This document shows positions 62,027 to 64,000 of a DNA stretch of 64,000 nt, one piece after another. Position numbers and translations under genes: made by a program. A model generated the notes under the pieces. That model was not told the origin of the DNA. It was given only the letters and a program-made list of their open reading frames with translations, and made no database searches. This DNA comes from Bryobacteraceae bacterium (GTDB lineage Bacteria > Acidobacteriota > Terriglobia > Bryobacterales > Bryobacteraceae). The stretch lies in contig JANWVY010000004.1 in assembly GCA_025056455.1 (NCBI GenBank), positions 248,001 to 312,000 of the forward strand, given 5' to 3'. The stretch's first letter is position 1, and the number at the start of each line of letters is the position of its first letter.

Positions 62027-62210
62027 AAGGCCTCCTAACTTCCTATCAGGAAAGAAGTTTTGATTGTATGAAACCACCAACGCGCCCCGCTGCCGGGAGT
62101 CTTTCTAGCCTCGCAAGCCGCTGCGGCGCTAGCAGATCCTCCGGTCTCTCGCATCGTAACCCCGGGGAAACCGGCTAGCAACAGAAAGACGCCACATCAA
62201 GCCTTTGATG

Positions 62211-62720
62211 TTACCTCAAGGCAGGGGCCGGCTGATTGCCAAACCGCATTTTGAGCCACTTTACAATGCGCAATTTCGGTTCCGGACACTCTCGGTAGGG
62301 AGCATAACCGACGATTCCCGTCGAGCGTTCCACCCACAAGGCAACTTCGTCTTTTCCGTTGTTGGGACTTACCACGCCAATGAAGCCCGTCCCGCAGCGC
62401 TCGGACTCATAGAGTTTGCCGCCTTGGATCGCTTTCATATTGGCTGAGTTCGGGTTCCAGTCTTCGACAAATTTTTCAAAGGAGTAGTCCCGGCAAGGGG
62501 TCTCCACCGTGCAGCCCCATAGTGTATAGGCGGTCTTGAGATCTTGCCGCTGGACGGCCTCCACGAAGAGCCGGATCTGGCGTTCGTAGCGGTAGTCCCG
62601 AAAACTGAAATAGAGAGTAAGGCCGATGGCAATTGCGCCGGCGAAACCGAGAGCCAGACGCTTGAGAAGTTTTTCGCGTTTTACATCCGCGGCGCCGTAA
62701 CCCTCGAGATAGCTAGACAT
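62211..62720 (-). CDS. single-pass membrane protein of unknown function
   Basis: A 169-residue protein: charged N-terminus, one transmembrane helix (LALGFAGAIAIGLTLYF), then a soluble domain with three Cys (WGCTVETPC, ERCGTGF) and VALWVERSTGIVGYAPY. I do not recognise it. It begins 11 bp after the Skp gene on the same strand, so it is probably cotranscribed with Skp. Confidence 0.8.
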   Translation of the reverse strand: MSSYLEGYGAADVKREKLLKRLALGFAGAIAIGLTLYFSFRDYRYERQIRLFVEAVQRQDLKTAYTLWGCTVETPCRDYSFEKFVEDWNPNSANMKAIQGGKLYESERCGTGFIGVVSPNNGKDEVALWVERSTGIVGYAPYRECPEPKLRIVKWLKMRFGNQPAPALR

Positions 62721-62731
62721 CGAGAAACGCC

Positions 62732-63253
62732 CTATTTTGCTGGAAAGGCTTTATCATAGGCCGCTACGGCTGTCTTGGTAATGTCGAGAGCAGGCTTGAA
62801 GTAGACAGTATTGCTGACGTCGACGACCACATCGAACTGTTGCTCTTCCGCCAGCTTCTTCACAATTTCGCGCATGCGCTGTAGTGCCCGCGTCCCAACT
62901 TCCTGTTGCTCGCGCGACAGCTCCGCTTCAATGTCCTCTTGAAGTCGCTGTAATTCTTTTTGCCGGCGCTGGCCAAGCGTGACCAGGTCACTTTCGCCCT
63001 GCGGGGTCAGCTTGCCCTGAAGCGTCTGAAGCTTGTTCTGAATATCAGACAGCTCCTTCTGAATGCGCTCTGCCTCAGCCTGCTTCGGTTTCAGGCGCGC
63101 CTCCAGAGCTTGGATCGCTTTCTTGACTTCTGCCGTATCGTTTACAGCCTGGCGCAGGTCAACAATCGCCACCTTCGTTTGGGATTTCAACGCCAGGCCG
63201 CTCAGGCAAATCCACACCACGATCCAAAGCATACGGGGAAAGGGTCCGGTCAT
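62732..63253 (-). CDS. skp: OmpH/Skp family periplasmic chaperone
   Basis: A 173-residue protein with a signal peptide (MLWIVVWICLSGLALKSQ). VAIVDLRQAVNDTAEVKKAI opens the Skp-like fold. A long charged coiled coil (~45-125; Lys/Glu/Gln-rich) and the C-terminal FDVVVDVSNTVYFKPALDIT follow. Skp holds unfolded outer-membrane proteins. AAGGAG lies 9 nt before ATG 63253. The usual neighbours bamA and lpxD are absent; a small membrane protein follows. Confidence 0.92.
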   Translation of the reverse strand: MTGPFPRMLWIVVWICLSGLALKSQTKVAIVDLRQAVNDTAEVKKAIQALEARLKPKQAEAERIQKELSDIQNKLQTLQGKLTPQGESDLVTLGQRRQKELQRLQEDIEAELSREQQEVGTRALQRMREIVKKLAEEQQFDVVVDVSNTVYFKPALDITKTAVAAYDKAFPAK

Positions 63254-63314
63254 CGCGATTCACTCCTTCAGGTGCTTCCGTCTACGCGCAAGCAAAACAA
63301 ACGGGGTCATGCGC

Positions 63315-63351
63315 GCGGCGGCACGTCTTTTGGACGAGACCGCACCGCCGC
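63315..63351 (-). terminator. GC-rich hairpin after groES
   Basis: GCGGCGG pairs with CCGCCGC and an inner CGTC pairs with GACG; a T-rich stretch (GTTTGTTTTG) follows after about 12 nt on the minus strand. It lies 30 bp after the groES stop and may terminate or attenuate transcription into skp. Confidence 0.4.
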
Positions 63352-63381
63352 CAGTAACAAACTTAATCCAGACTTAATCTC

Positions 63382-63678
63382 CTACTTGTCCAATACCGCG
63401 AGAATTTCGTCCTCGCGCATGATCACATACTCTTTGCCGTCGATTTTCACCTCCGAACCGGAGTACTTACCGAAGAGAACGTGATCGCCTTCCTTCACCT
63501 CGAGCGCCGCGCGAGTGCCATCGTTAAGCATCTTGCCGTCCCCGGCGCGGATGACTTTTCCTTGCTGCGGTTTTTCTTTCGCGGTATCGGGAATAATAAT
63601 GCCTCCGCGGACCGTTTCGGCTTCCTCTACGCGCTCGACAATGACGCGGTCATACAAAGGACGGATGTTGACTGCCAT
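63382..63678 (-). CDS. groES: co-chaperonin GroES
   Basis: A 98-residue protein with all GroES signatures: [17 protein letters not shown], the mobile loop [38 protein letters not shown], and [13 protein letters not shown]. It caps GroEL during folding. GAGGTGGA precedes ATG. groEL does not follow on this strand; the next gene is skp across a hairpin. No CIRCE operator (TTAGCACTC-N9-GAGTGCTAA) is seen upstream. Confidence 0.97.
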   Translation of the reverse strand: MAVNIRPLYDRVIVERVEEAETVRGGIIIPDTAKEKPQQGKVIRAGDGKMLNDGTRAALEVKEGDHVLFGKYSGSEVKIDGKEYVIMREDEILAVLDK

Positions 63679-63933
63679 ATTCCACCTCTTAGTTCGACTC
63701 TTGCTCTCTGCTTCGCTTTTTGGGACGGGAAACGGCTGATTCCGCTCGGTGTGACTCGGGCGGAGAGCTGCCGAACCATCAGCATATCACGGCCCGGGCC
63801 AGCGCGGAACTCACCAATTTTGCTTTGTACCGCTTCTGTAATGGTTTTCCACTTGCCGGACGCGGCATTTCATCAGACACTGAAATCTGCATCGGATTTC
63901 ACCACAGGAGTGATGTTAGCTTTGAGCGTGAAA

Positions 63934-64000
63934 ATGTCGGAGCGGGACACGGTTTGGGAGCCTACCGATCGGTGGACGACCACCGACGCCGCCGAACTGT
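63934..64000 (+). CDS. start of a speA-like gene (partial, runs off right edge)
   Basis: An open frame beginning at ATG 63934 (alternatives GTG 63928, ATG 63913) reads MSERDTVWEPTDRWTTTDAAEL to the edge. W-x-x-x-D-[AS]-AEL near the N-terminus is reminiscent of biosynthetic arginine decarboxylases (W...DSAELY..WG). About 22 residues are too few for a firm call. The 250 bp between groES and this start shows no other gene. Confidence 0.3.
   Translation, partial: MSERDTVWEPTDRWTTTDAAEL

Noticed and set aside
63679-63800. Possible CIRCE operator upstream of groES
   Set aside because: No TTAGCACTC/GAGTGCTAA inverted repeat is present; GACTCTTGCTCTC is only superficially similar.
1-64000. CRISPR arrays, insertion sequences, integrases or prophage genes
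   Set aside because: No regularly spaced direct repeats, transposase motifs or phage proteins were seen anywhere in the window.

Overview
The window is a gene-dense, moderately GC-rich bacterial chromosome segment with about 50 protein genes, no rRNA or tRNA, no CRISPR array, no transposase and no phage genes. Gene content points to Acidobacteriota, most likely the Bryobacterales/Solibacter side. The indicators are a TonB receptor with an N-terminal carboxypeptidase-regulatory-like domain, a Planctomycete-type cytochrome/PSD1 gene paired with DUF1501, a UPF0182 protein, PEP-CTERM, DUF4397 and choice-of-anchor D proteins, and many secreted hydrolases and sodium:solute symporters. The taxonomic call is inference from gene content.

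Layout. 1-125: end of a dihydroorotase-like gene whose last codons carry the Shine-Dalgarno (SD) site of a UPF0182 membrane protein (131-2851). 2936-6430 (minus): sugar-phosphate isomerase-like protein, secreted M28 peptidase and alpha/beta hydrolase. 6521-10853 (plus): a translationally coupled trio of exported PIG-L deacetylase, 49-residue membrane protein and sodium:solute symporter. It converges on a two-component system (10822-15262, minus): a PDZ/GAF/PAS histidine kinase and an NtrC-type sigma-54 activator. 15466-24750: serine hydrolase, SDR oxidoreductase, two PQQ-like propeller proteins (one fused to cytochrome c), NUDIX, zinc-ribbon, ceramidase-like protein and a Tat-exported aminotransferase V. 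24747-32309: poorly characterised membrane, DUF937, LysM/BON, DUF697-like, RraA, propeller, DUF4397 and DUF429-like genes. 32306-35114 (minus): galU plus a UxaE-like epimerase. 35228-46782: NTF2-like, gamma-glutamyltransferase, FG-GAP protein, TonB receptor, PSD1/DUF1501 pair and FAD oxidoreductase. 46862-55917: GAF protein, second symporter, hybrid kinase/DinB pair, Hsp20 with its own promoter and terminator, GlgC and D-aminoacylase. 55993-64000: PEP-CTERM protein, OFA-type MFS carrier, a coupled three-gene exported cluster (58354-62026), a small membrane protein, Skp/OmpH and a groES without adjacent groEL. The right edge may hold the start of a speA-like gene.

Together the genes describe a heterotroph that degrades polymers outside the cytoplasm (peptidases, deacetylases, ceramidase, D-aminoacylase, GGT) and imports products through sodium symporters and a TonB receptor, with glycogen/UDP-glucose metabolism (glgC, galU).

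The most striking non-coding signal is a recurring TAnnnT hexamer 6-10 nt upstream of many start codons that lack an SD. This suggests widespread leaderless transcription. Other notable points are a candidate RNA thermometer before hsp20, a pseudoknot-like inverted-repeat set at 29072-29130, an in-frame low-complexity insertion in the kinase PAS domain, and convergent genes sharing CTAG as overlapping stop codons.
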